A stretch of DNA of 64,000 nucleotides from Sphingobacterium sp. UBA5670 (lineage in GTDB: Bacteria > Bacteroidota > Bacteroidia > Sphingobacteriales > Sphingobacteriaceae): positions 13,702-77,701 of the forward strand of contig NZ_DIIM01000013.1 of the NCBI RefSeq assembly GCF_002420705.1, in the 5' to 3' direction. The position numbers and the translations under genes were made by a program. The notes below the pieces were generated by a model, which was given only the letters and a program-made list of their open reading frames with translations, was not told the DNA's origin and made no database searches. Shown one piece after another: positions 1 through 8,622 of this stretch; the stretch's first letter is position 1; the number at the start of each line of letters is the position of its first letter.

Positions 1-38
1 CCCCTTTGCTATTTTATCTAAAGTCTCTTTGCCGAATT

Positions 39-2045
39 TTAATCTTGTTTTTCTTCGACCCACAGTCCATCATCTTTAATGATTTTGATCAATTCGTCCA
101 AGGCATGTGCGGAACTTACATTTTTCTTAACGACCTGCTGACCTCTATATAAAGTAACTTTATCCGGTCCTGCGCCAACATAGCCATAGTCTGCGTCTGC
201 CATTTCCCCGGGACCATTCACAATACAGCCCATGATACCAATTTTTAATCCTTTTAGATGGTTGGTGCGGCTTCGAATCATTTGTGTAGTCTCTTGGAGA
301 TCAAATAATGTTCTTCCACAGCTTGGACAGGAAATATATTCTGTTTTCGATATTCTGGATCGTGTTGCCTGTAAAATTCCGAAGGAAAGTGAAGCTATAT
401 TTTCTAAGGGGGTCGCCGGAGAGTCTAGCCAGATTCCCGAACCTAAACCATCAATCAATAGTGCGCCTAGATCTGTCGAAGCGTAAAGCTGTATTTTTGA
501 AATAGGCTCTTCCGGATTCATAAATTCACCAAGAGGTCCCGAAAAATCTTCTTTTTGATAGGAACGTTTAATGATGACTGGATTGTCGATACCTATCTCC
601 TGCAGGTTTCGGAAAAACTGCCTTTGATCTGCCATACCGTGTAGGTAGTTGGTTTCAAGGATAAATACGATTGTTTTGTCGAGCTGTAGGGATTCAAATA
701 CCGAAGAAGTTAAATCTGAATTACAGATCCTGACCATATTCAGGACCTTATCCTTGTGGTCGGCCTTCACAAATTCTTCCAGCGTAAAGAGTGGATGAAT
801 ATTGGTTTTATCAGAAAGCTTAGACCAAGTACTGTAGTTGTAGACTTGCTTCAGGTTTGCTGGCATCGTAAAGGAAGGCAAGCTGTCCGCAAGATAAACA
901 AAGTCCACGGATTGCTCACCCATGTGATATTTATCTAATAGTATATCGTAGCGATAACCTACTTTCGCAAGAATCTGGGCGTCTTTTAAATTTTCTTTGG
1001 AAATATCCACTACAATTCTAGGGACCAACGAGCCACCGATAAAGGTGTTTACTTCCTGACTGATATAGGGAGTGAGCGCTGTTTCTGGAGATAGTTGAAT
1101 GATATCTTCTTTCGATCGGCTTTCTAAGTCTTTCTTTCTTTTAGTATAACGATTGACGAGTGCTATAGCGACTGGGGCTTCGCGTTCAGGTTCCTCGGTT
1201 AAAGATACCCGCACGGTATCTCCAAGTCCATCTTCCAATAGTGTTCCGATACCAACAGCAGATTTGACACGTCCGTCTTCACCGTCTCCCGCCTCTGTTA
1301 CACCAAGATGTAATGGATAGTTCATGTTTTCAGAAACCATTTTTTCAACCAAAAGACGATAGGCTTTGACCATGACCTGAGGGTTGGATGATTTCATAGA
1401 AATACAGAGGTTGTAGAAATTCAGGTCTTCGCACATGCGGATAAATTCCATGGCAGATTCGACCATTCCTTCGGGGGTATCTCCGTAATGGCTCATGATC
1501 CTGTCGGATAGTGAACCATGGTTGGTGCCGATTCGCATGGCGGTACCGTTTTCCTTACAGATATTTACAAGTGGCGTAAATTTTTGGTATATGCGTTCTA
1601 ACTCAAGTTGATATGCTTCGTCAGTGTAGGATAACTGATCGAATTTCTTCTTGTCTGCATAATTGCCGGGATTGACCCTTACTTTCTCGACAATGCGCGC
1701 GGCTACCTCTGCCGCATTTGGTGTAAAATGAATATCCGCAACTAAAGGTACTTTATATCCTCTTCTACGAAGTTCATTTTTTATGTTTGCTAAATTTTGC
1801 GCTTCTTTTATACTTGGAGCGGTAATACGAACGTATTCACAACCCGCTTCAACCATTCGAATGGTCTGTTCAACTGACCCAATCGTATCCATTGTATCTA
1901 CAGTAGTCATACTTTGAATACGAATGGGATTATCGCCACCCATGGGAATATCACCAATTTGAATTTCCCTTGTTTTCCATCTCGAATAATCTACCTTAGA
2001 ATTACAATAGATTCCAGGTAATGTCAACATCTTACTTGTGTCCAT
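39..2045 (-). CDS. ispG: 4-hydroxy-3-methylbut-2-enyl-diphosphate synthase, large-insert type
   Basis: Penultimate enzyme of the MEP isoprenoid pathway, a 4Fe-4S protein that reductively converts MEcPP to HMBPP in the cytosol. The N-terminal TIM-barrel half is clear (PIRIQSMTT, VADIHF, VRVNPGN, RIGTNHGSL). The C-terminal half carries the cluster cysteines in SCPSCG and GCIVNGPGE. At about 668 residues it is far longer than the roughly 370-residue E. coli enzyme, because of a middle insert typical of Bacteroidota, Chlamydiae and plants. A perfect -7 box ends at 2054, so the GTG at 2054 is unlikely to be the start. I chose the ATG at 2045; the ATG at 2030 is also possible. Confident in function, less so in the start. 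Confidence 0.95.
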   Translation of the reverse strand: MDTSKMLTLPGIYCNSKVDYSRWKTREIQIGDIPMGGDNPIRIQSMTTVDTMDTIGSVEQTIRMVEAGCEYVRITAPSIKEAQNLANIKNELRRRGYKVPLVADIHFTPNAAEVAARIVEKVRVNPGNYADKKKFDQLSYTDEAYQLELERIYQKFTPLVNICKENGTAMRIGTNHGSLSDRIMSHYGDTPEGMVESAMEFIRMCEDLNFYNLCISMKSSNPQVMVKAYRLLVEKMVSENMNYPLHLGVTEAGDGEDGRVKSAVGIGTLLEDGLGDTVRVSLTEEPEREAPVAIALVNRYTKRKKDLESRSKEDIIQLSPETALTPYISQEVNTFIGGSLVPRIVVDISKENLKDAQILAKVGYRYDILLDKYHMGEQSVDFVYLADSLPSFTMPANLKQVYNYSTWSKLSDKTNIHPLFTLEEFVKADHKDKVLNMVRICNSDLTSSVFESLQLDKTIVFILETNYLHGMADQRQFFRNLQEIGIDNPVIIKRSYQKEDFSGPLGEFMNPEEPISKIQLYASTDLGALLIDGLGSGIWLDSPATPLENIASLSFGILQATRSRISKTEYISCPSCGRTLFDLQETTQMIRSRTNHLKGLKIGIMGCIVNGPGEMADADYGYVGAGPDKVTLYRGQQVVKKNVSSAHALDELIKIIKDDGLWVEEKQD

Positions 2046-2053
2046 ATCTAACA

Positions 2054-2061
2054 CAAAGTTA
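2054..2061 (-). promoter_or_regulatory. ispG promoter -7 box
   Basis: On the minus strand this reads TAACTTTG, an exact match to the Bacteroidota -7 consensus TAnnTTTG. It lies just before the ispG coding region and predicts a very short leader. No clear -33 TTTG is visible at the usual spacing. Confidence 0.55.
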
Positions 2062-2090
2062 GTTTTTCTTGACTAAAAATCAGGTGTTAA

Positions 2091-3038
2091 TTAATATCTT
2101 CTGATTTTTATTGATGCGATTCCACCATTGATGTCGAAATCGAATTTTTGCGCTGCAGAATCATAATTTGTAGATTTTACTTCGCCTTCGCTTTTCAGGA
2201 AATCACCTTCATAATCTGTCGATGACAATGCATTGTCACTTGTAATGCGACAAGCTGCATTTTTGGGAATTAAAATTTCGATAGAGGAAGCTCCTGCGTC
2301 CATAGAAATTTTAGTCATGGCTTGCGGCTGGCCTAATTTTAGTTTTAAACTTGTCGCGCCTGCATCAATATCCAACGTTTCGATTTTGTAAGGTGAGAGA
2401 TCCAAATTCGCGTCGATAGCACCGACGTCGAAATTTAAATTCCAGCGTATATTTGGATTCAAAGCGATGTAAGTGTTGTTATTTTTGCTGTTAAAATCCT
2501 TGTTTTTGAATTTCCCTTTCAGGTTGATATCTACCTTGTCCGCCGACTCATCGTGCACGGTAACGCCCAATAGGTATTCCTTAGAGGTGTTAAAGGCCGT
2601 GAAGATTTCTGATGTCGTGCTGCTGTCATTTCGTAATGAGGTGGCTCCTAAATCCAGGTTTAAAGTCGCGCTATGGATTTTATCGTTTAGCGGTACCGTG
2701 AGTTTTTCTGTTGAATAGTTTGTTTTGTCATTGGGGTCGTCAATATTGATATTGACTCCTTTGTTTTTTAAGAGCTGTGTTAGCAGTGGTTCCTTTGGTG
2801 TCGACAATCCTATGTACGTAAGAAAACCTAAAATCACTACGGTAGAACCGATGGCGACGAACTGACCGATCTGCTGATCTTTCGGAACCAGCATACGTAT
2901 TCCAGCAAGGACAATAAATAAAGGCCAGTATCTAAAAATACCTACCCAGTTAAATGAGATTGTATTGAGCTGTGATAATAATAAGACAACTCCTATAAAG
3001 AGAATGGTGATACCAGTTGTTATTCTTCGTGTATTCAT
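2091..3038 (-). CDS. LiaF-like membrane protein with toastrack-type C-terminal domain
   Basis: A 315-residue protein. It starts with three hydrophobic segments at about residues 8-25, 31-48 and 60-80, ending in a short loop with a PKDQQ stretch. This fits the LiaI/LiaF transmembrane region or DUF5668. The remaining 220 residues are rich in alternating Thr/Ser/Asn and hydrophobic residues, with repeats such as LDLGAT, DVGAID, DAGATSLKL and DAGASSIEI, as expected for the beta-rich C-terminal domain of LiaF and YvqF proteins. LiaF-type proteins in Firmicutes sense envelope stress through a neighbouring two-component system; no such system is adjacent here. Exact role unknown. Confidence 0.7.
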   Translation of the reverse strand: MNTRRITTGITILFIGVVLLLSQLNTISFNWVGIFRYWPLFIVLAGIRMLVPKDQQIGQFVAIGSTVVILGFLTYIGLSTPKEPLLTQLLKNKGVNINIDDPNDKTNYSTEKLTVPLNDKIHSATLNLDLGATSLRNDSSTTSEIFTAFNTSKEYLLGVTVHDESADKVDINLKGKFKNKDFNSKNNNTYIALNPNIRWNLNFDVGAIDANLDLSPYKIETLDIDAGATSLKLKLGQPQAMTKISMDAGASSIEILIPKNAACRITSDNALSSTDYEGDFLKSEGEVKSTNYDSAAQKFDFDINGGIASIKIRRY

Positions 3039-3064
3039 AACTAATTCCGTTTGTTAATATATCC

Positions 3065-3072
3065 CAAAAGTA
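3065..3072 (-). promoter_or_regulatory. -7 box for the LiaF-like gene
   Basis: The minus strand reads TACTTTTG, an exact TAnnTTTG match 26 bases before the ATG at 3038. It lies in the 246-base divergent spacer shared with the MlaE-like gene. Confidence 0.5.
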
Positions 3073-3247
3073 AGTCGCTTTGGTAGATACCGTATGAATG
3101 TTTAGGCTATTATACATAAAAAATCGGTAAATGTGACTAATTGGTCGGTAAGTAATTTCGTTTTTCGTTTACTTTTTGGCTTTTCGCTTGTTTATATATT
3201 TAACGGAATTAATTACCTTTAATGGATAGATTGGGATAATTACAGTC

Positions 3248-3255
3248 TATATTTG
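3248..3255 (+). promoter_or_regulatory. -7 box for the MlaE-MlaF pair
   Basis: TATATTTG matches the Bacteroidota -7 consensus exactly and ends 29 bases before the ATG at 3285. Together with the opposite box at 3065-3072 it makes the 3039-3284 spacer a divergent promoter region. Confidence 0.55.
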
Positions 3256-3284
3256 GCATAATTCATTGAAATTAAATAGATAAT

Positions 3285-4019
3285 ATGATCTTTCATCACA
3301 TTGGTGCATATCTCATACTCCTGAAATCAGTTTTTAAAAGACCGGAGAAAGGTCGGATTTATTGGAAAGAAACCGTATTGGCAATGACTGATATTGGTAT
3401 AGGCTCTCTGGGGCTTATTGTTATTATTTCCACATTTATTGGAGCGGTTATGACTATGCAAATTGCCTTTCAAATGGTTTCGGACTTGATTCCAAATTCT
3501 ATTATAGGTTCGATCAATAGGGATTCGAATATTTTGGAATTGGGGCCGACGATTTCGGGATTGGTATTGATGGGGAAAATTGGTTCATCCATATCTTCTC
3601 AGATCGGTTCCATGCGTGTTACAGAGCAGATTGATGCATTGGAGATTATGGGGATCAATGCTCCCGGTTATTTGATATTGCCTAAAATATTAGCGGGCAT
3701 TACCATGATTCCGATGTTGGTAATTATTGCCATCGTGTGCGCCTTAGTGGGCGGTTTGTTAGGTGGATCCCTTTCGGGCGCTGTGACACAGGCAGATTAT
3801 ATTTTAGGAATTCAAGATGGCTTCAACGGCTTCACTGTGACCGTTGCCCTTGTTAAAGCTGTCGTGTTTGGGTTTATTATTACCTCGATATCAGCTTATA
3901 AAGGGTATAATGTGAAGGGCGGAGCGTTGGAAGTTGGGCAAGCTAGTACGGAAGCAGTTGTCGTTGGCTGTATAACCATTCTTGCTGCGGACTATGTGAT
4001 AACGGCATTAATGCTTTAA
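3285..4019 (+). CDS. mlaE: MlaE/YrbE-family ABC transporter permease
   Basis: Inner-membrane permease of the Mla/MCE lipid transport family, 244 residues, the usual length. About five hydrophobic segments are visible (for example residues 40-65, 90-105, 145-175, 190-210 and 220-243). Family-typical motifs include ELGPTISGLVLMGKIGSSISSQ and EQIDALEIMG in the central region. It is followed after 9 bases by the matching ATPase, so the two form an operon. In E. coli MlaFEDB moves phospholipids between inner and outer membrane; the direction and lipid here are inference. No MCE-domain (MlaD) gene follows, which is unusual for the partner set. Confidence 0.93.
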   Translation: MIFHHIGAYLILLKSVFKRPEKGRIYWKETVLAMTDIGIGSLGLIVIISTFIGAVMTMQIAFQMVSDLIPNSIIGSINRDSNILELGPTISGLVLMGKIGSSISSQIGSMRVTEQIDALEIMGINAPGYLILPKILAGITMIPMLVIIAIVCALVGGLLGGSLSGAVTQADYILGIQDGFNGFTVTVALVKAVVFGFIITSISAYKGYNVKGGALEVGQASTEAVVVGCITILAADYVITALML

Positions 4020-4028
4020 AAAGATTTT

Positions 4029-4787
4029 ATGATTCAAATCGAAGATATTAACAAGTCATTTGGTGACAACCATGTTCTGAAGGGTATCAGTGCAAATTTC
4101 GAACCCGGAAAGGTGAGTCTGATTATTGGAGGGTCGGGTTCGGGAAAGAGTACCTTGTTGAAGTGTGTCGTGGGTTTACATCAGCCGGAGAAAGGTAAAG
4201 TAATTTTCGATGGAAAAGATTTCACACGGATGAATTTTGAAGAGCGTGTTCCTATTCGAAAAGAAATAGGTATGCTTTTTCAAAATTCAGCGCTGTTTGA
4301 TTCGATGACGGTTGAACAAAATATCATGTTTTCGTTGGACATGTTTACGGATATGTCCAAGGCGGAGAAATTAGACCGGGCAAATCATTGTCTGGAACAG
4401 GTCAATCTGGAGGGAAGAAATAAATTGTTCCCTGCGGAGCTTTCGGGAGGGATGAAGAAGCGGGTTGGAATTGCACGTGCAATTAGTATGAACCCTAAAT
4501 ATCTTTTTTGTGATGAACCCAATTCGGGATTGGATCCGGAAACTTCCATTGTTATTGACGAATTGGTTCTGAAAATTACACAAGAATTGAAATGCACGAC
4601 AGTTGTGGTTACCCATGACATGAACTCTGTGATGGGGATCGGCGAGTATATCTTGTTTCTTTATAAGGGAGAGAAATTCTGGGAAGGCTCCAATAAGGAT
4701 ATGATGCGCTCGGATGTAGAAGAATTAAACAATTTTGTTTTTGCGAGTCCACTGATGAAAAGTGCCAAAGCTTCTATGGGGGAATAA
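4029..4787 (+). CDS. mlaF: MlaF-like ABC transporter ATP-binding protein
   Basis: Cytosolic ATPase partner of the upstream permease, 252 residues. The Walker A motif GGSGSGKST lies at residues 34-42, the ABC signature LSGGMKKR near residue 140 and Walker B FCDEPNSGLDP near residue 160, followed by the switch histidine in VVTHDM. The MKKR signature and the NSGLDP D-loop are typical of MlaF/MKL-type ATPases. A methyltransferase gene with its own promoter comes next, so the transcription unit appears to hold only the two ABC genes. Confidence 0.93.
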   Translation: MIQIEDINKSFGDNHVLKGISANFEPGKVSLIIGGSGSGKSTLLKCVVGLHQPEKGKVIFDGKDFTRMNFEERVPIRKEIGMLFQNSALFDSMTVEQNIMFSLDMFTDMSKAEKLDRANHCLEQVNLEGRNKLFPAELSGGMKKRVGIARAISMNPKYLFCDEPNSGLDPETSIVIDELVLKITQELKCTTVVVTHDMNSVMGIGEYILFLYKGEKFWEGSNKDMMRSDVEELNNFVFASPLMKSAKASMGE

Positions 4788-4875
4788 GGGCTGTAAACCC
4801 TGTTTTAGTGTGCTTAATTTCTATGTCTGATCTATGTTAGGATCATGCAAATTTCTTTTATATTGAAATTTAGCT

Positions 4876-4883
4876 TAGTTTTG
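4876..4883 (+). promoter_or_regulatory. -7 box for the 4894 methyltransferase
   Basis: TAGTTTTG matches TAnnTTTG exactly, 10 bases before the TTG chosen as start. It supports a short leader and a start at one of the TTG codons at 4894 or 4900. Confidence 0.45.
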
Positions 4884-4893
4884 TCGGAAAATT

Positions 4894-5799
4894 TTGATTT
4901 TGGCAGCAACAAATATACAACTATTGACCCCGCAGCATTGGAAAGACTATGAACTCATTGACTGTGGAGATTTTGAAAAACTGGAACGTTTTGGTGATCT
5001 GATCCTTATCCGTCCAGAGCCTCAGGCAGTATGGCCTAAAGCACTAGGCGATGCGGAATGGAACAAACGTTATCATATCAAATTCAAGGGGCGTTCGGCT
5101 ACTTCTGGAGAGTGGTTGAAGAAAAATCCAAAGATCCAAGACCGTTGGCATATTCAATATAAAAATGATGATGTAGCCATCAAATTTCGACTGGGGTTAA
5201 CTTCTTTTAAGCATGTTGGGATATTTCCTGAGCAAGCCGTGAATTGGGACTATATTTCCGAATCGGTTCGTTCATTTAAAACGGAGAAACCAAAGGTTTT
5301 AAATCTTTTTGCTTACACTGGCGGAGCGTCCTTAATTGCGAAAGCTGCAGGTGCGGATACGACTCACGTTGATTCCATTAAACAGGTGGTTACCTGGGCG
5401 AATGAAAATATGGAAATTTCCAATTTGGATAATATTCGCTGGGTTGTTGAAGATGCGTTGAAATTTGTGAAGCGTGAGCTGAAAAGAGGTAATACGTATA
5501 ATGGGATTATTTTGGATCCTCCGGCCTATGGTCATGGGCCGAAGGGCGAGAAATGGAAATTAGAAGATCATATTATGGAGATGATGACTGAGGTTGTTCA
5601 GCTCTTGGATCCTAAAGAACACTTCTTGATTTTGAATACCTATTCATTAGGCTTTTCCTCTGTTATTGTTGAGAATTTAATTAAGACCGCTTTTCCAAAA
5701 GTGGAAAACTTAGAAATAGGCGAACTGTTTTTACAGGCAACTGCAGGTCCAAAGCTTCCGCTTGGGGTATTTGGTAAATTCCGTAAAACAGCCAAGTAA
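4894..5799 (+). CDS. class I SAM-dependent methyltransferase, RlmI/RlmK-related
   Basis: A 301-residue protein. The SAM-binding motif I reads NLFAYTGGAS (about residues 134-143), the acidic residue follows in HVDSIKQ, and motif IV is LDPPAYGHGPKGE near residue 205, the pattern seen in large-subunit rRNA cytosine methyltransferases. The N-terminal PUA domain found in the longer RlmI-type protein at the end of this window is not apparent. There is no in-frame ATG near the 5' end: the frame opens with TTG at 4894, and a second TTG at 4900 is possible. Target RNA unknown. Confidence 0.85.
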   Translation: MILAATNIQLLTPQHWKDYELIDCGDFEKLERFGDLILIRPEPQAVWPKALGDAEWNKRYHIKFKGRSATSGEWLKKNPKIQDRWHIQYKNDDVAIKFRLGLTSFKHVGIFPEQAVNWDYISESVRSFKTEKPKVLNLFAYTGGASLIAKAAGADTTHVDSIKQVVTWANENMEISNLDNIRWVVEDALKFVKRELKRGNTYNGIILDPPAYGHGPKGEKWKLEDHIMEMMTEVVQLLDPKEHFLILNTYSLGFSSVIVENLIKTAFPKVENLEIGELFLQATAGPKLPLGVFGKFRKTAK

Positions 5800-5820
5800 A
5801 ACTTGTCGAAAGATTTTAAC

Positions 5821-5859
5821 AATGCGGGGCGCTTATTCAAGTGTCCCGCATTTGTTTTT
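5821..5859. terminator. bidirectional hairpin terminator
   Basis: AATGCGGG and CCCGCATT arms enclose a G-U-containing extension and an ATTC loop, with TTTGTTTTT after it on the plus strand. It sits between the convergent methyltransferase and the 595-residue gene, touching the latter's stop codon. Confidence 0.75.
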
Positions 5860-7645
5860 ATCGGGGTTGGATATGGATGTCGTTTAGACGTAGTGATGCA
5901 AGTTCAAGCTGCTTAGGTATCGCGGCTGCGATATTTTGGGGAATATGTGCTAAGTGTTGTGTAAGCTTGTCATAGTAAGAGATCCCTGTCTGCAACTGTG
6001 CCTTGAATTTAGCGACATATTTTATCTTTTTATCATTAATCATATTTTGATTGTCCGCTACATATTTTTGAATATAATCGATATAAAGATTGAGTTCATT
6101 GATAAGAACAAATGGCCTGTTTTCATTTTCAAAAACTGAAATGCGGCCATAAATATGGTCGATCATTTCCCGTAATGAATATTGTTTTTTAAACCAAACT
6201 AAGTTTGGCCCCGGGCAAATGGCGACGGCAGTCTGTTCCCTGGTCTTTTGGATATTATACTTGAGGTAGGCTGGTGCGGCGAGGCCTTCGCATAAGCAGG
6301 TTTTTTCTGTAATGGCGTCAAAGGCTTTATCGTATTCAGCTGCGGGCAGATTTTGGCGCTGTAGCTCCTGGATCTTTTGATGCTGATACACGCGTGAGGC
6401 GGTACAGATCGGTTTATCGCTAAACTCTGTATTCGAAATAAGGTACTCTTTTTTACAGGGGCTTCCGGGGCGTCCTTTTTTTATCCGTTCTAATCGCAGC
6501 AGCTCAGCACTACTTTGTCTGAAATTATTGAAGGGGATTCCTAGGGGGGAGGATCCGCTGCAATAAAAGTCGTCTTTTTCGGCCATTTCAAGTGCCTTCA
6601 ATGTATCTCGATCTACCGTAGTAGCTTCTGGGACCAGCAGAAATGGTGATCCCCAGCCGACAGCATCAAAGCCATAATAGTCCATGAGAAACTGATGTTC
6701 GGAGGCGGTACCTACACCACCTTGAACTGTATACTTAATGGAAGGAGCTTGCATTAGATAGATCTTTTGCAATGCCCAATATTCCTTGTATAATTCGAAA
6801 AGCTCTACCTTAAAACTTTCCTTTTTCTCTTTAAATTCTTCTAGAATAGGACCCATCAAAAATCCGTCCGTTGCAAAGGCATGGCCACCACAATTCAAAC
6901 CAGATTCTACCCTGAACTCGGATACCCAAACGCCTCGTTTAGCGAGATATTTTGCCTGAATCAGAGCTGATCGGAAATCACTTACTTTTAAAGCGATTTT
7001 TTTGTCAAATACACCTTCACTATTGGGAAAGAAAGCCGGTAATTCAGCGAGGTAAGCGTATAAATGAGGATTCATTCCTGCTGAAAGTATAAGGGAGGAA
7101 TGCAAGTTGGAATTTGCGAAACCCCGCAAGGCTGCTAAAGCATCAGAATGCTGCTGTTCCAATACCTTACCGTCCTTGTAATTCATTTTGTCGACCTTGG
7201 ACATGATATTGACATCGATGTCTCCTGGTTTCAGGTAATTGATCAATAGATCTTGAAGTTCCGTTTTAATGGCGAGATTGGTCTCAACCTCCATCGCATG
7301 ATAGATCGGTTTTGAAGGGTGAGAATCCGGTAGAAGCTGAAAATATTTGGTTACTTCTGAGCTTTCGGTAAAGGGTTGTTGCTTTAGGGCTGTTATTTGC
7401 CTATTAACGACAAATTGTACAAGATTGAGATAGGCTGTAATTCTTTTTGCCCGGTAATCTTCTTCAGTTTTAGCTATCGGATGATAGGGGATTTGATATT
7501 GTCCGCAGTAATAGTGGCGCATGCGCTCTATGAGTTCATCGTCAACGATAGACATTACGGAGGAAATTCCGTATTGTGCGACTTTGACTGCAGAGTCTAT
7601 AGAGAAAGCCAGACCTAGTACGGGGATATGAAAAGTATGCGTCAT
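5858..7645 (-). CDS. uncharacterised 595-residue protein, possible TIM-barrel FMN-type fold
   Basis: I do not recognise a named family with confidence. The N-terminal stretch (VLGLAFSIDSAVKVAQYGIS) and the central QGGVGTASEHQF near residue 315, followed by YGFDAVGWGSPFLLVPEA, resemble the glycine-rich phosphate-binding turn and following strand of nitronate-monooxygenase or glutamate-synthase-like TIM barrels. RVESGLNCGGHAF near residue 250 carries the Gly-His pair common in nitronate-monooxygenase-like proteins. The C-terminal third has several cysteines (CSGSSPLG, GSPCKKEY, PICTAS, KTCLCEG, AICPGP) that could bind metal or an Fe-S cluster. It has no obvious signal peptide. It is followed on the same strand by nothing closely linked; purU lies 83 bases upstream. 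Function not assigned. Confidence 0.6.
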   Translation of the reverse strand: MTHTFHIPVLGLAFSIDSAVKVAQYGISSVMSIVDDELIERMRHYYCGQYQIPYHPIAKTEEDYRAKRITAYLNLVQFVVNRQITALKQQPFTESSEVTKYFQLLPDSHPSKPIYHAMEVETNLAIKTELQDLLINYLKPGDIDVNIMSKVDKMNYKDGKVLEQQHSDALAALRGFANSNLHSSLILSAGMNPHLYAYLAELPAFFPNSEGVFDKKIALKVSDFRSALIQAKYLAKRGVWVSEFRVESGLNCGGHAFATDGFLMGPILEEFKEKKESFKVELFELYKEYWALQKIYLMQAPSIKYTVQGGVGTASEHQFLMDYYGFDAVGWGSPFLLVPEATTVDRDTLKALEMAEKDDFYCSGSSPLGIPFNNFRQSSAELLRLERIKKGRPGSPCKKEYLISNTEFSDKPICTASRVYQHQKIQELQRQNLPAAEYDKAFDAITEKTCLCEGLAAPAYLKYNIQKTREQTAVAICPGPNLVWFKKQYSLREMIDHIYGRISVFENENRPFVLINELNLYIDYIQKYVADNQNMINDKKIKYVAKFKAQLQTGISYYDKLTQHLAHIPQNIAAAIPKQLELASLRLNDIHIQPR

Positions 7646-7728
7646 TCTTAAATATTTCTTTTACGAAATAATTGAGAATAACGCGAAAAAAAAGTAATGG
7701 TTGTTTTGCTTGGAGATGATTGTAATCA

Positions 7729-8571
7729 CTATTCAAAAACGATTGTCTTGTAATCGTTGCGCATGACCCTATCTTCACTAAGTAAACGTATTGCCCTGCT
7801 CAAAACAGCTTTTTCTATTTCCTTTCCTGCAGTTACCATATCTTTTACGGTGTAGGTATGATTGACATGCCGTATATCCTGGACGATGATTGGCCCCTCA
7901 TCGAGCTGGTCCGTAACAAAATGGGCTGTAGCACCAATAATTTTAACACCGCGGGCATGGGCCTGTTTATATGGATTGGCACCAATAAATGCGGGTAGAA
8001 ATGAATGGTGGATGTTGACCAGCTTATTTTCAAAGATACTGACAAATTCGGGTGATAAGATCCGCATGAACTTTGCCAATATGATAAAATCAAAGTTATA
8101 CTGTTTGATTTGTGCGATCAGCTGTTTTTCAAATATTTCCTTGGTCAGGTTTTCATGTGAAATACAATGGAATGGAATATCAAATTTTTCAGTAAACGAA
8201 CGTAGTGACTCATAATTTCCAATGACTGCCTGCACTTCGGCACCCCAGGTTTCGAAATGTTGGCGTACCAAGATGTCGGCAAGACAATGATGCTCTTTAG
8301 TGACGAGAACAACGATTTTCTTTCGGTTATTGGGGTTGATCTGTATTTGAGCGGATGGCGGAAGTACTTCGGTCAAGGAATCGGAAAGTTGTTTTTGTTC
8401 AGCTACGAGGCCGTTGCAGACAACACGCACGAAGAATTTATTGGCTTCTTCATCCACATATTCGCGCATGGTGACGATATTAAGCTGATATTTTGCCAGC
8501 GTATTTGATATGTTGGCGACCAATCCAACGGCATCTTGACATTGGATCAGAATTAAGGTTTGGTTGTGCAT
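7729..8571 (-). CDS. purU: formyltetrahydrofolate deformylase
   Basis: Hydrolyses 10-formyl-THF to formate and THF, feeding PurT-type purine synthesis and balancing one-carbon pools. At 280 residues it has the usual length. An N-terminal ACT-like domain (ILIQCQDAVGLVANIS, residues 6-21) is followed by a formyltransferase domain with VNIHHSFLPAFIGANPY, GATAHFV and DEGPIIVQD, which include the catalytic Asn/His/Asp family motifs. It starts with ATG at 8571, separated from the stop of parE by a 36-base spacer, which holds a terminator. The folded domain order and the HHSFLP motif separate it from PurN. Confidence 0.94.
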   Translation of the reverse strand: MHNQTLILIQCQDAVGLVANISNTLAKYQLNIVTMREYVDEEANKFFVRVVCNGLVAEQKQLSDSLTEVLPPSAQIQINPNNRKKIVVLVTKEHHCLADILVRQHFETWGAEVQAVIGNYESLRSFTEKFDIPFHCISHENLTKEIFEKQLIAQIKQYNFDFIILAKFMRILSPEFVSIFENKLVNIHHSFLPAFIGANPYKQAHARGVKIIGATAHFVTDQLDEGPIIVQDIRHVNHTYTVKDMVTAGKEIEKAVLSRAIRLLSEDRVMRNDYKTIVFE

Positions 8572-8590
8572 TAAGTGGTTGTAGGTTGTA

Positions 8591-8622
8591 AAAAAAAGCG
8601 GGTTATTTTAACCCGCTTTTTT
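8591..8622 (-). terminator. parE terminator overlapping the stop codon
   Basis: On the minus strand AAGCGGGTTA, AA, ATAACCCGCTT and a run of T form an intrinsic terminator. Its 5' arm encodes the last codons and stop of parE, so coding region and terminator overlap. Confidence 0.85.

Noticed and set aside
7542..7778. 78-residue minus-strand ORF between purU and the 595-residue gene
   Set aside because: It overlaps both neighbours in a different frame and shows no conserved pattern.
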